Position numbers and translations under genes: made by a program. From assembly GCA_028673005.1 (NCBI GenBank), contig CM054116.1:25521840-25585839 (forward strand): DNA of 64,000 bases. Direction: 5' to 3'. Each line of letters starts with the position of its first letter. Within the stretch, counting starts at the first letter, position 1. This DNA is from Tanypteryx hageni. Taxonomy: Eukaryota; Arthropoda; Insecta; Odonata; Petaluridae. Shown in pieces: positions 10,727-22,889 of the stretch. The notes under the pieces were generated by a model, which was not told the DNA's origin, searched no databases, and saw only the letters and a program-made list of their open reading frames with translations.

Positions 10727-11539
10727 CAGGTAACTCTCGTTCAACGAACGCCATGCGTTCCTAAAAAGCGTTCGTAAAAGGAAATTAGTGTTTAACGATC
10801 GTGATTTTTCCGTTGACTTCCCGTTAAGACTACAGATGCGTTCCAGACAATAGATTCATAATTCTTAGCTATTAAAATGCCTGTCAAAGTAAGCACAATA
10901 TTGGGTCAACTAGAAAACCGAAGCAACAACAATCGAACTTAGAAATATGTACAGTGCCATCTATTGTATTCAACTTTTGAATGAAAAACAGAACCTCCCA
11001 ACACCGTCAATAAAGAATTAAAAATTCCTCGTGATTTAAACATCTCCATAAAAATAATTAACAAAACGTTTAACAGTTCTGAGAAAATTACGAGCAAGTA
11101 CGATAAATGTGGCCACGGAAATGGCTTGAAAACAAATCCTCGCGATGTCACAGACTGAAGTATAGAATGGCTGTGGGAAAGAGTGCGTAGTGCACTTCCT
11201 CCTTATCGGTAAAGAAGAGGTCCTTCAAGTCTAAGTGGATTTTTGTAAATATATTTTGAGCAACAATCATCTCGTTTGGTGACGTCATATTAAGCCTCTC
11301 AAGAAATGCAGGCGATAGGAAAAATGCGTGAAAAAGTGGACACACGAAGAATAGATGGCGGTCTTTGTGACCCCTAGAGCTTTCGTAAACATCAGAGTTT
11401 CTTTGATCTGAGTTGAGTACATGTTATTTAATTCGTTAAAGTGAACAGAATTTTCTGCGAAAAGTTAAGCTATAAATTTCAATTCGTTCGTTAAAGCGAA
11501 CATTCGTTCAACGAACGTTCGCTAAACGATAATTGCCCG
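10727..11539. mobile_element. Tigger/pogo-like non-autonomous DNA transposon
   Basis: An 813-bp element bounded by TA at 10725-10726 and TA at 11540-11541, the target duplication of the Tc1/mariner/pogo superfamily. The left end is CAGGTAACTCTCGTTCAACG; the right end, read inward, is CGGGCAATTATCGTTTAGCG. The two agree at most positions, and both continue into GAACG. CGTTyAACGAA motifs near the ends resemble pogo/Tigger-type terminal repeats, which often read like CTCGATTAACGAA. I see no transposase; short minus-strand frames inside are not recognisable. The divergence between the two ends suggests an old insertion. Confidence 0.7.
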
Positions 11540-11541
11540 TA

Positions 11542-12340
11542 TTTATTACACATGTCCACGTTAAACATCCATAACATGAAATTTTAGAAAGTAGTAATTA
11601 TTGTTTACAGGAGCTGTTAGAAACTTTTTCAGGATCACAGGAGGAAAACACAAAATTTATATAAATGTTTAAAAGTGATGAAAGTGCTACTGTTGCCATT
11701 AAAACCTTGGTAATACTGGTATTGTATTCGTATTCTTATCATTAGTTCAAGTGCTAACCTTAGCACTTTCTGTGTAGATTTATGGAATTAGTACACAAAA
11801 TAATTACATTCATCCCAAAAAAGGTCTGATAATAGTTTCGTGCACCTATCCAAAGAGTCAAGTGGACATACATATTAAGATTTTTAAGTATTCCAGTTCC
11901 ATTATAAACGCCAAATCGGAGACTACATAGCTGGTGTATGTCTGCTTCACTGGTGAGAATAATCACAGAATACATGTCGGACAAACTGAAAAAATAATTA
12001 ATCGAAATTTGGAGGCGTTCACCTTTATCTCGGTCAAGAAATTCAGTATAAAACAAAATGGCTATTAAATAACGTTTATGGCAAATCAGGAGATATGTTG
12101 CTGAGGTGCATGTTCAATAATAATTCCTAGTTTACAATTATTTACTCTGTAATGGCGCTCTAACATCAAGAAAACGTTATTAACGCAATATTTCGGTTCT
12201 ATTGCGAAATTATGTCCAGCTAATAAAGCAGAAGCCGCAAACAATTTTTCCTCTTGAAGAATCATTCAAACTACAAAGGGAAATTGGAAGACCCTCTTTA
12301 CATGCCAACTAGCCGGTTCCCTATAATAGAAAAAGGAACA
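11542..12340. other. AT-rich DNA, nothing identified
   Basis: No coding frame or repeat could be supported. A 98-codon minus-strand frame at 11760-12056 has ordinary AT-rich composition and no recognisable motif. Confidence 0.45.
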
Positions 12341-13340
12341 AAAGCTCTCCCATTTCCCGCTATAAAGGGGGCGTTTGTTGTGGCTGCTCCCATAGGCAGT
12401 GGGATGGGTAAGTAGGTGGTAATTGCCCCACCCCTCCTACCAACTTTAGAGAATTAGCCTCGGCGGAAGGGTCTGGGAGGGGGAGGGAAGAGTAGGGAGC
12501 GAGTAGAGAGAGAGAGGGAGAGAGAGGAGGGGGAGAGGGAGGCAAGAAGAGCGGGGGAGAGAGGTGGTAGTGGGAGGAAAAGGTGCGTTCAGAGAAGTTT
12601 CGGAAAAAAGCTCGCCATAATGGTGATGAACTAATAAGGAAGGAATAAAGGGAGGGGAGGTGGTGGTGTGGGAAGATAAGGGGGAGGGGGGGGGGGAGAG
12701 AGAGGAGAAGGATTCAGGTTCAAGGCGGGGAGATCCACGTATGGTGAACCGCTGTCACCGAAAACGAGCGGCATGAGCGATGGACGACATTGCCCCACCC
12801 CACCTGCTCTCTGTTGTTTTACGGTTTCCCCAGAGCAGCAGTCGGCTCATTTAAACGCGAGAAAGAATGGAAAGGTCGTTTTTTTATGGCTCGGGTGGGG
12901 AAGATGTGGAAGGGGGATGGCCTCTTCATTAGCCCCCGGATTCACGTCGGCTGCCGCTTGAGGCGAAAATTAATGTCGGCGGATGATATAGGCCTTTGTG
13001 CCTTCGGGTCTCCTCCACTCAACTGCTTATAGCCACCAGAGTAATGGAGGGAAAGCACTTGGGGTGAGCACGCGACTAAATCGAATGGAGAGAAGTGCGT
13101 TTCTGGAGGCGAGCTCTCCCCTTCTACTTCCTCCTGCCCCACTATATCCACTCCCTCCTGCCCCCTCTCATTTTACGTTTAAGCGCGTGCGTGCTTTATA
13201 ATGCCCTAGCGTCCGAAAGAGCAAGCGACGACTCTATTTTCTTCCGCTCGATGCATTTTCAACATCCGAAAATTTTGTTCGGAAAAATCAGTATAGTAAA
13301 GCGAGCGAGGGTTAGGTCGGGACGAGATTCGAGAGCACGG
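12341..13340. other. GC-richer island with a GA-rich block and a TATA-like site
   Basis: Base composition shifts to moderately GC-rich. CTATAAAGG at about 12360 resembles a TATA box. A GA-rich block with poly-G runs follows at about 12460-12720. From 12720 to 13340 the sequence is mixed and relatively unique, with several short open frames that look accidental. The island could be regulatory or could hold a small exon, but nothing decisive is visible. Confidence 0.35.
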
Positions 13341-16080
13341 TAAAGGTATTGAAATTATTCATCTCTTATGAAATAACTTTTCTGCATCCAAGCATACCTT
13401 AAATGTTGATGTAAGTTTTGTTTACCCGACTTCCAAGAGAAAATCGGTCTGCGTTTTTTATCCTGATCACAATATTGAAGGCGGGAAAATATTCTGGGAA
13501 GAGCTATATTATTGGAAGGGATGCACTTTTATTTTAATGAAGCGAGGAAAATTGACCTTGTTGTTTGCGTACTGTAACAAAATTTACGAACTTTAAAAGT
13601 ATTCGTTTTAATTTTTCGCTTAGGGGTTCTGAAGTCTCAATTATCTTATTGTTAATATTTGAAGATATATGTAATGATACTGTCATACAAATGTGTATTT
13701 AATATTTTTTGTTCAAACCAAAATTAATGCGCTCATTTCTCATGCGCAGTGATATTTTTGAGACCCGCCTTTTTAGTAATAATTTTTCATACGCTTCGCT
13801 ATAAATCACAGCATAAAATAATTTTCCTTATAATTTCCTCTTGAAATATTCCGCGAAGTGGAAAGATATTTCAGGTGGCTGGTGGAGCTACTGTATAAAA
13901 AGGTTTGTATATTAAATTTAGCTGTTCAAAATCCAAAATAACTATTTTTCGATTTACGCCTCAAATATTTTCACCACTCACATACTGTCCTGCAGCATCA
14001 TTTTCCAAAGACATCGAATGCACTATCGGCATTTCTGGTTTAATTATTGACTATCAAATGAGGTTGCAAGTACTCGAGGAAAATGTGTCCCCTGGAAATG
14101 GGCTAGAACCGTTATTTCACCAATAAAGCTTATGCTATTTGTATGGAGAAGATTACGAAACACGCCGACGCGCGACGAATAGATAATGTTACAAATGTTA
14201 CGGTAAGGAGAAATCGTTCTGAAAGATGTTGTGTGAATTTAAATTTTACTTTTCGCAGCGTATTTTATTTCTTTTAATTTTCAGTGCAGCTACTTGGAAT
14301 AGAAATCATGCCTTAGATATTTATCGCGGGACTATATAAATTTGCTCGGAAGGCACATGAAAAATGTGAACACGTATTGCATTAACCTATGAAAGGTATC
14401 AAACATTAAACTATTAAACTCGTGTTTTTCTGACTGTTCAGTTTTTCTAAAGAATATTAATATCTTATTAATTAATATCGCTTTATTATTCACCTATCAT
14501 CCGTCTATTTACCTTCGCTTTCATACTTATATCTTCTCTTTTATTCTTACCACACTCTACTCTCCATCCATCTCAGTCAGTTTTTATGGATTATCTGGGC
14601 TTTAAAAATAATATTTTATGCTTTTCTAATGCTTTTCACTCATCCTTTCCCTCTTTCACGCTCACCCTTTCTCTCTTCGCGTAAATTTCCTCTCGCTTAA
14701 ACTCTCCTATCTTTCCCTTCCTCCTTTCTCCGCCCATCTCCCTTCCTCCTCCATCACTCTGGTTTTCCTTTCTCCATTAAGTATACTCGAATCCATCAAT
14801 GCACTTCACTCATACCCATTATCAAAATAGTAGGCCTTGTCCTCCTTGTGCGATATACTCCCATCACGTAAACTTGTGGACAAAAGGATTTTCAGCGAAG
14901 GGAGTTTTTTTAAGGCCAAAGAGGATGGGAAAGGGAGGAGTAGGGGAAGAGAGAGAGAGGCTGCCGCTAAAGAGTGGAAATGGCGTCACAAAAGAAGAAG
15001 AGACTGAAAAACCGGCCGAGTGACGTGGGAATGGGAGGAGGGGATCACAAACAAGTCCGCATCACATGAGTCGGGTGTGGAAAGGAGTGGAGTAGGAGGA
15101 GAGAGGCCGAAGAAAAGGTTTCCTGTCGGCTCCGCTGCCGATTTACAATAAGGGACCGGTGTTGCTTCGCTCAGGGCAATTCCCCTCTTTACCTTTCCTT
15201 CCTCCGACGGCCTCCCTTTCTACCCCATCCTCCCCCTCAATGCCCTCCTCCGTCGACCCCGCCTCTACCCTAAATGGCCTGGCTAAAACCCCGCGCATAT
15301 ACTCTTTCTTCCTCTCTACCTTATCACGTCTGGTTATTTCGATCTGCCAGTCGCATCCCCCATTCAGAATCACTTAAAAGGTCTTCGCTTAGACCCTTGC
15401 TTTCCTATGAGTTCTGAATGCCTTTCGTAAGAGCGTTATAGAAAAAACCGCCAAATCTAACGTCCCCTACCTCTTAATAGAGCGGCTCCAGTTTTCACTC
15501 GTGTTCCGATTTGTTATTATCCCCCACCCCTGCGCTTCTTATCTCCTGTCGCTTTTGGATTGCAAAGTGGTTTAGGGGCACTTATAACCCGAGTGCAATT
15601 GCGCTCTTTCAAAGGGTGGCGAAGTTTAATCCTGATTTTGACATGGCAAGGGTTGACACCATGGTATTTGCGATGAATGGAGTTGTGGCTAGTTTCCATT
15701 TTGTATGTTTCTAGGGTTAATGCATGGAATCGTATCGCTTTTTTGTAGCTCTTAAGAGCCAAACCGGTTCTTGATACTTGTACTAAAACGTCCTCACTTT
15801 ATTGCGACGCTAGCTTTGATACCTTAGAATAAAAATCCAAAGATGCTACCACAATTCTTACTTGAAGAGCACAAACAATGAAACTTATTATTTAGTTTAA
15901 TGAAATAAGAATAGATAAATAAAATTCAAAATTCATAGATTTGTAACAGGTAGCCACAACAGTGCTATATAAAATTAATGCGAACATCTTCTGTTACGAG
16001 TGCAATTTATTTTGACATCATGATCAGTAAAAGAAATCTCTATAAAATCGAAAATCAAAGAGGAACGGTATTCAAATTTG
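13341..16080. other. Non-coding DNA with minor CT/GA tracts
   Basis: AT-rich to about 14600, then a CT-rich patch (about 14640-14775), a GA-rich patch (about 14915-15120) and a further CT-rich patch (about 15175-15260). From 15400 to 15720 the sequence is mixed. No gene could be supported. Confidence 0.5.
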
Positions 16081-16082
16081 AC

Positions 16083-16209
16083 ATTTGAGGAGAAAAAATT
16101 TTGTACTTGATCGGGAATCTTTAATCAGCTAAGCCATCAAGCTAGCATGATAATCCATTCTCGAATTCGGTTTCCATGTCAAGTACAAGATTTTTTCTCC
16201 CTCTCAAAT
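16083..16209. repeat. Foldback structure, about 127 bp
   Basis: The left arm ATTTGAGGAGAAAAAATT followed by TTGTACTTGA pairs with the right arm TCAAGTACAAGA followed by TTTTTTCTCC and CTCTCAAAT, with few mismatches. Inside the loop, TCGGGAAT and ATTCTCGA can extend the stem. The size and form suit a tiny foldback MITE, but no target duplication was identified. Confidence 0.6.
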
Positions 16210-19180
16210 ATTAAATCTCAATTTAAGCTTTATGCGCTCATGCATAAGAAGGCATCATTCCCTCAATTTTCCATCTAGGAACGGTATTTTTGAATTTGGT
16301 TGAAATTACAGCGATGTTTCTTATCTCTTGAGAAAATAATTGTCATAGCGTATCTTCGAGTTTGTTCATTTTTCGTTCTCACCTTTTTATCATATGTTTG
16401 TCTACGCTCCAAAGTAAATTTAAGACAAATTAATTGAAAATAAAATTTCCTTTGATTATAGATCATATTTTAATTTTTTGACAATTTTATATAATGAAAG
16501 ACTTGTTTTAATTGTATGAAAATATAACAAATCCATTTGAGTCAACAAGATGCTAACATTGAGACAAGATGTTGGATGAAGTCGTTTGAGTTTCAATAGC
16601 ACAGAAATTCGTAAACATTTAAGCACACATTTACTTTGCAGATATAGTTTATTTAGTGTTTATGAAATAACAGGATGCAGACCACATTAACCGCAAGCAT
16701 ATCCGTTTTTGTTATGTGCTTTGCAGTAATGTCTCCTCCGGATTCAAGCATATATTTGCACACATTAGAGGCTTAAAAAATTTCGAATGGCAAGATTGAT
16801 GCGTGTTACCATAACAAACAAGCAAAACGGACGCTCTTTTTTCCTTTCATTTTTAACTCCACTCATTCACAAAGAAATGGAAGGAAAAATATTCAAACCA
16901 CACACTTTTAGTCACTCTCTGGTTTCTAAAACATCATCTTGCGCTTTTAAATTATTAATTTTAATTCCATTTGTATCCTTCCCGTTAGTGACCGCGTATA
17001 CTTACTTTTGAGCACTTTCCCCAAATGAGTAAATAAGTTAACGACCAAACAAAGATCTCCATTGTGAGAGCGATACATGAACCTACCGTCACTATTGGGC
17101 GCGGTTGTATATTTAGGTGTTTTTTATATTTAATGCAAATTATTTTACCAAACCACACCCCGAGCGTTGAAATCTCCCGAGGATCAACGCCATACCCGCG
17201 AGAAAAACAAGTTATTTTTCATTGTATCGGTGTTTGCTGAACAGGAGGAGTAATGGAGAAAAGGATGTTATCTTACGAAGTGAATTTAAGAGAAGGGGAG
17301 AGTGAAGTGGAGATTTATAGCATTAGATAAAAGCAACACAGACTCGGAGAGGTTTGCTATTTTCATAGTTTTCGCATATAGGTACCTTTATCTCGCCAAA
17401 GTATGTGGCACGAAATGGAAAATTTATGCGATCCAAGGCTATCATTATGCGTTAACGTTTCTGAAGTGTCATTAAATAGGAAACAGGAAGAATGACGAAA
17501 AGTCTCGAAGCGCTGAAAATTCCTATATCATCGTTTAATACCTTATTTCTTTTGTATTTAACTTTCTGTTAAGATACTATCAACCAGCTCAGTAATACTG
17601 TTTTACCTAGAGAAATGGCCATCACTTAATCACATAGCAATAAAAAGATTATGTTGGAATTAACCAAAAATGTCAGCAGTTACTATATCTTCCAAAGAAA
17701 TATCTGTTGGTTCCTCATCTCTTTCGGCACAGCGGTATTAATTAATACATTAATACATAAAATTAATTTATTGTGCTTTCTCTGCATTTGGTGAGCCACG
17801 CTCGTATTTATGTTATGATGTTTAAATATTTTTTTAAAATCTGGATAACAGCGATCGAGTAGCAGACGGTTTAACATTGTCATTCGCATCCGTCTCAAAT
17901 ACAAAACCCGTCCTTCCTTGGCGCTCTTACTGACCGCGTAAAAGTTATTCTTCCACTTTTTTGTTCAAGATGCAATGTGTATTTTTTCTTATTGTAATAT
18001 TGATCTTTTCTTCAGATGTCGCTATCTGTAGCAATAATCCAAAATAGTATTACGGTATTATTGAGAGATATTCAAGCAATTTTCAATAAATTCTTATAGC
18101 TTTTAGGACGCAATCGAATCTTTCTTTTAATAAAATATCTTAATCTATTGCTCGAACTCGATAGAAAGACCAATTTTGAGCGCTTTTAATTACACTTGGA
18201 AGAAGTTATTAAACATTCAAGTTATAGAATTTCGACTGTAAGGATATTTGTCTCAATTATTTATTAACCTTAGCTGAAGCTACACTATTAGTTGAAGTAT
18301 CCGTAACATGAAAACATTTCTTTGTATTTGGTTTCCGTTCAAAATTACCGATTTTTACTTTATATTAGTCAAAAAATAAACAAATGCATTAAAAATTTGT
18401 CGAATAATATAAGGGAAATTTTCTAAAAATGCAAATGAATATTACTGATTTTATTGTTGCGTCGTTTTATATAGTGTCCGTTCATAAATACCTGTACTAT
18501 ATTACCATTTAACATATTTTCTACATTATAAATGCTATTTATCGTTCTTTTAGACGAGTAGCTACATTCATATATTAGTGTATTTCTGTGGCCCACATTC
18601 TAGTTTCAGAGAAAAGTTATTTGTGGTATTATGGGTATTTTATTTTATTTTCTTGGGGGTTATGTGAATATTTTCCTATTTGCAAGCAATTTAACCCGTT
18701 TTCTTAATTATAGATAAATGATAAGTAATTAATCAATAAAATTTTCCATTGCTCTCCTTTATTACTGGAGTTCCCCTCATAGAAAACCTATGGCGTCAAT
18801 TCTGACCTAGTATGCATAATGGAATTTGACGCATTTGAGTTAACTCATCTGTTGCTCAATCGCAGCTGATAGGAACTACAGCATAGTTGAATTCCTCTTA
18901 TGTATTATTCTGTCGTCTCCTGGCTACAGGAATTAGACGTATTGTTTTCGATCTATTATTTTAAGTTAAAGAATCTCATCTGAAATAGATATTAATTATG
19001 CGATGAATAGTCTTCAAGAAATAGTATGATTTCTTTCATAAATATATTGGGAAGACAGTTTTAATGACGCCAACTTCCAGAGGAAATCACCATAACAGCA
19101 AACAAACTCATAACTTTTCATTATTATGCTCTTTGGCGTCACCAACCGACATATCAATTTGAATGACGTAATGATGTTGA
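16210..19180. other. AT-rich DNA, nothing identified
   Basis: Nearly 3 kb of AT-rich sequence with no supported gene, tandem repeat or transposon end. The open frames present are short and of random composition. Confidence 0.5.
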
Positions 19181-19780
19181 CAAATCTCCCCCGAAATGCC
19201 GGCCCAGCATATGAAACGGTCATGCTCCTTTATGAGAACACGTGACCACGTAGCGGATTCTCCCCCTTTTCCGAGCACCACCCCTTCTCCCACCACGGCT
19301 CGCACCACCACACTCTTCACCAAATTACCCTTCCACCGCCCGAGGGAACCACCCATTTTAATCTCCTCGCACCCAGACAATTGAAAGCACGCTCCCGGGT
19401 CACGTGACCAGGGGGTTCGTTGCCTGTCCTCCTCGGAGCGTTACCATGCTAATGACAAGCCTCGGGATACGCTATATGCCTTCCGCCCCACGGCGTCAAA
19501 CAACTCCCTCAGTTACAGATGGACGGATACAATGTGGCCGGGGAATCTACCCTTTCTCTCCCTCGTCACAGCCTCGCGGCATCGCCTTCCCTCGTTACTA
19601 TCGAGCAGACTTCTAGGAGCGAGAAGGATGTTTAGTTAAGAGCCCGGAGCTTGGTGGGCTCCGCATGAGAAGCCCTGGGGCAAAAAAGATAGGCGCTATA
19701 TAAGGGGAGGAGGGTAAAGTGTCAATCCCTCGTTTGGGCGCGAAATGAAAGAGGGACCTCGTATCGGGACGTTGGCAGCC
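19181..19780. promoter_or_regulatory. GC-rich island with E-boxes and a TATA-like site (candidate regulatory DNA)
   Basis: A 600-bp GC-richer, mostly non-repetitive island in AT-rich surroundings. It contains CACGTG at 19239-19244 and the perfect 12-bp palindrome GGTCACGTGACC at 19398-19409, a strong bHLH-zipper type E-box. TATATAAG lies at 19697-19704 on the plus strand, and TCAAT, which resembles an arthropod initiator, at about 19722-19726. That spacing is near that of a core promoter, but no convincing reading frame follows. Regulatory function is inferred from composition and motifs only. Confidence 0.3.
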
Positions 19781-20270
19781 ATTGAAGGGAAATGCTGTTC
19801 TGGTTATCCTTCGACGTAATTGAAGACCGGTTTTGCGTCCGCTCTTAATGCATGCCTACAAGGAGTTGTCTCGATTATTGAGGCCGATGTATGAAATATG
19901 CGATAATAAGCTGATGTTTGTTCGACGTCGCTTTCGACGATTAGGGTGATATTCATATTTGTATGTTTTTCCATATGGAACATATGTAAATACATCTCCT
20001 TTACTCCACAGTCCCTCTTCAGACAGATTAACCCATTGGTTATGAATATCAAAATCTGATCTTTTCATAATGGAGCTAATTTACGATGAAGTGCAAATAC
20101 TAACGTAAAATTATCTTTTATTTGATTTGATTTTTTTAAATCTCCCAACCTTTTTTAATGTAAAACAAAAGTCTCTAACAGCACTTTATTTTTATTGGAT
20201 ATGAATGGTATATGAAACTCTCGGATTTAGATCATTCATTCAATATGGAGTTACGCGTTAACACTCCCAA
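19781..20270. other. AT-rich DNA, nothing identified
   Basis: No coding frame or repeat could be supported. The 70-82 codon minus-strand frames at about 19800-20070 overlap one another and have no motif. Confidence 0.45.
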
Positions 20271-20274
20271 TCTC

Positions 20275-20930
20275 CCAATCTCATATTCCCGTTTCTCTCT
20301 CCTTTCCATACTTTCTTTCTTACCTCTCTCCATACTCCTCTCTCCCTCGCCACCTCTCTTCTTACAGCGGACTGAGCCGCTTTCCATCCCCTCTCCCCTC
20401 TTTCCTCTCCCCTCTTTTCTCTCCCCTCTTTCCTCTCCATACTCGGGAAAAATTCAACCCCTCGGGAGCCATTTTTGCCGTCTCCTCTTTCGCCGTTAGA
20501 CTCGCATCGGCTGAGGGCGTATTCCCCAATCTCTCCCAAACGGTCCCTTCCCCCCTCTCTATACACACCCTTCCCTTTTGGTTCCCTTTGGTTTATTTTA
20601 TTCCATTCTCACCCTTCGTGACACGTGCCCGTGTAACATGGGATAAGCCGTGCCTCACTATTTGTGGGACTTGGCCTCTCTCTCTTGCCATGATTGGCAT
20701 CGAAATGAAGAGGGGGTGGTCGGGAGTCCGCGGGTGAGAATGGGGCAGTGTGGGAAGAGAAGAGTGACTGTCCGTTTGGATGGGAGTGGGGGAAGGAGGG
20801 GGAAGCAAGGGGGAGGAGGGGGAAGCAAAGGGGAGGAGGGGGAAGCGAGGGGGAGGAGGGGGAAGCGAGGGGGACGAGGGAGAGGAGCTTGGACGCCTTT
20901 CGCGATGACACGATGCTTCCAAAGGTCCTA
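20275..20930. repeat. CT-rich block followed by a GA-rich minisatellite
   Basis: The plus strand is CT-rich at about 20275-20450, with CCTCTTTCCTCTCC-type repeats. After a mixed spacer it is GA-rich at about 20700-20900. The purine block contains about four copies of a 20-bp unit close to GAAGCAAGGGGGAGGAGGGG (20800-20880). The long frames over both blocks are by-products of the repeats. Confidence 0.75.
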
Positions 20931-22885
20931 TAATTAACTCAAAAGAGGACACGGAGGGAGGGATTTATCTCAATTTATTCAGGTTTTCCTACGAATGGGC
21001 CGTCGGCGCTGCCGACTGCCGCTAAGCGCGTCACTCCGAATATCTGTCCTCCCTGATTTTATTTACTTTCGCGATAGTTATAAAGCTAGAGAAAATTATC
21101 GTAATGTACTTTCAGACACTCGATTTAGCGCTCCCAGATATGCCGCCACCATAGCTAAGCGCCAATTAAATTTTGTGGACAAATCTTCTGTATACCAGTC
21201 ACGAGACGTAGTTATTTCGATATACCGTCACCCCTTTTATGGTGTCAGCATCAGTGAAGAATAAACGGTGGAATTAAATTGACCTTTGTGTATATTTGTA
21301 AGCATAACTCACGAAAAGACTTGCTCGGTGAGTTGTTTATTAATTTCACTTTATAACATTACTAACCAACGTCATTCAATGTGTTGGTAACATATACGGA
21401 AAGGACTCAGAGAATGACATTTTATATCCGCAGTATCATTTCCTCAGAGTTCTCACAAATAGCAATTTATTGTTCATATGTATACAGTAGTTATTTCTAA
21501 TATTCCAGAGAAATTCCACTACCGTAGAATCGTTCAACATAATTTTTAAGCGTTTATTTTGCTTATCTTTCATGCACTAGAACTTAATTCGAACAATTTA
21601 ACTTATTTTTGCAATTTATGTTAAAGGTAACATCACTAAGATACTGACAGCGAAAAAAGAGAAGTATAACTATTTACGTTAGTGACTGAAACAACATTTT
21701 TCTAAGCTGAGAGGGGTTTTGTTTTGAATTCGATTATCCTAAATTTAACTCCTAAAAGTGAGACATCTCTTCAAATAAAACTCTAAAAGAAGAGATTAAA
21801 AATATCTTAGCTGACATATTTTACAAAGTTTCTGCAGTACGATACAATTTTTCAATCACCTCCTCTAGTTTATCAATCTTTTTCGTTTTTGTTTTTTGCG
21901 ATTGGGACCATTCAATGTGTACAGGAGACATAAAACAAGTTGACGTGACATGTTACGGCTAAAGAGGCATTCCAATCATCCACTTGTATACGCGTATCTC
22001 GCCGTCAACAGTTCGTTCCTTCCCATATTTCCTCAAAAAGAGGAAAATCCAGCCGCGGCCGATGCAACAAAAGATCGCTGATGCGAGGAAGGATGAGAAA
22101 TTGCTTCTCCGCGCCGTGCGCCTCCGAAAAACATCTAATCTGTCAATTCCATTGCCGATCCGGAGTTACATTCTCAAACCGTCGCCTTTCTTCCAGCCCA
22201 ATCCTGCGCCACCCCACGGCCCTCGAACAGATCCCCAACCCACCCTCACGGAAACACACTCGCACATAACCACACGCCACGCCAAAAGTAAGGCCACCTC
22301 CCACAACCCATTTTCAGAAGTCTCGAACGTCACGCGGTGACAAGAGTCCCACGGGCACAAACGCGTGGAGAAGCTGACAAGACCCGATCACCTTCTTTTC
22401 TGCTTTATTTCTCTTTCCCCTTATCGCGCCTCACCCTCCTACCCAAGCCCAACCCACGAAAAATCCGACAAACTGCTTCCTAGGAGATGAAGGCTGTTCT
22501 CCTCATCTTCCGCACTTTTGTAATGCCGCCCACATCACCTCGGCTATTGTCCCATCGACACTCGTTTTGCGATACTTAAAACTCCAGAGACCATAAGATG
22601 CAACGCCACATTGTTTGATGGAAAGGGATACTCTAGCAAGAGAGAGGTGAACGGAGTATGTCGTGTCGCGAGTCGGTATTTTATGATAAATATAAGGAAA
22701 AAATTCTTGAATTTTAATTTTTTAAAGTGATAATAAATGCGATATTTTCTTATTTGGCTTATAATTCGATATTATAATTTTTATATGTGTGAAGGTCTGG
22801 GACGTTATTATTAAATCTCACCCAGGACGCTAACTTTTTTACTACGGTTATAATAGAAAGAAATGCATCGTGAAATATTTGGGCA
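20931..22885. other. Non-coding, AT-rich with a mixed patch
   Basis: AT-rich for the most part. A more GC-balanced patch at about 21990-22590 keeps a 118-codon frame open (rich in Pro, Ser, Thr, Arg), but no domain is visible and overlapping frames are open too. No gene is called. Confidence 0.4.
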
Positions 22886-22889
22886 AATT

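Noticed and set aside
18490..18530. GTACAG-GTATTT on the minus strand as a donor for the missing homeobox exon
   Set aside because: The upstream codons do not encode homeodomain residues in any frame.
19697..19830. Gene starting downstream of the TATA-like site
   Set aside because: The first ATG (about 19745) opens only 24 codons, with no further support.
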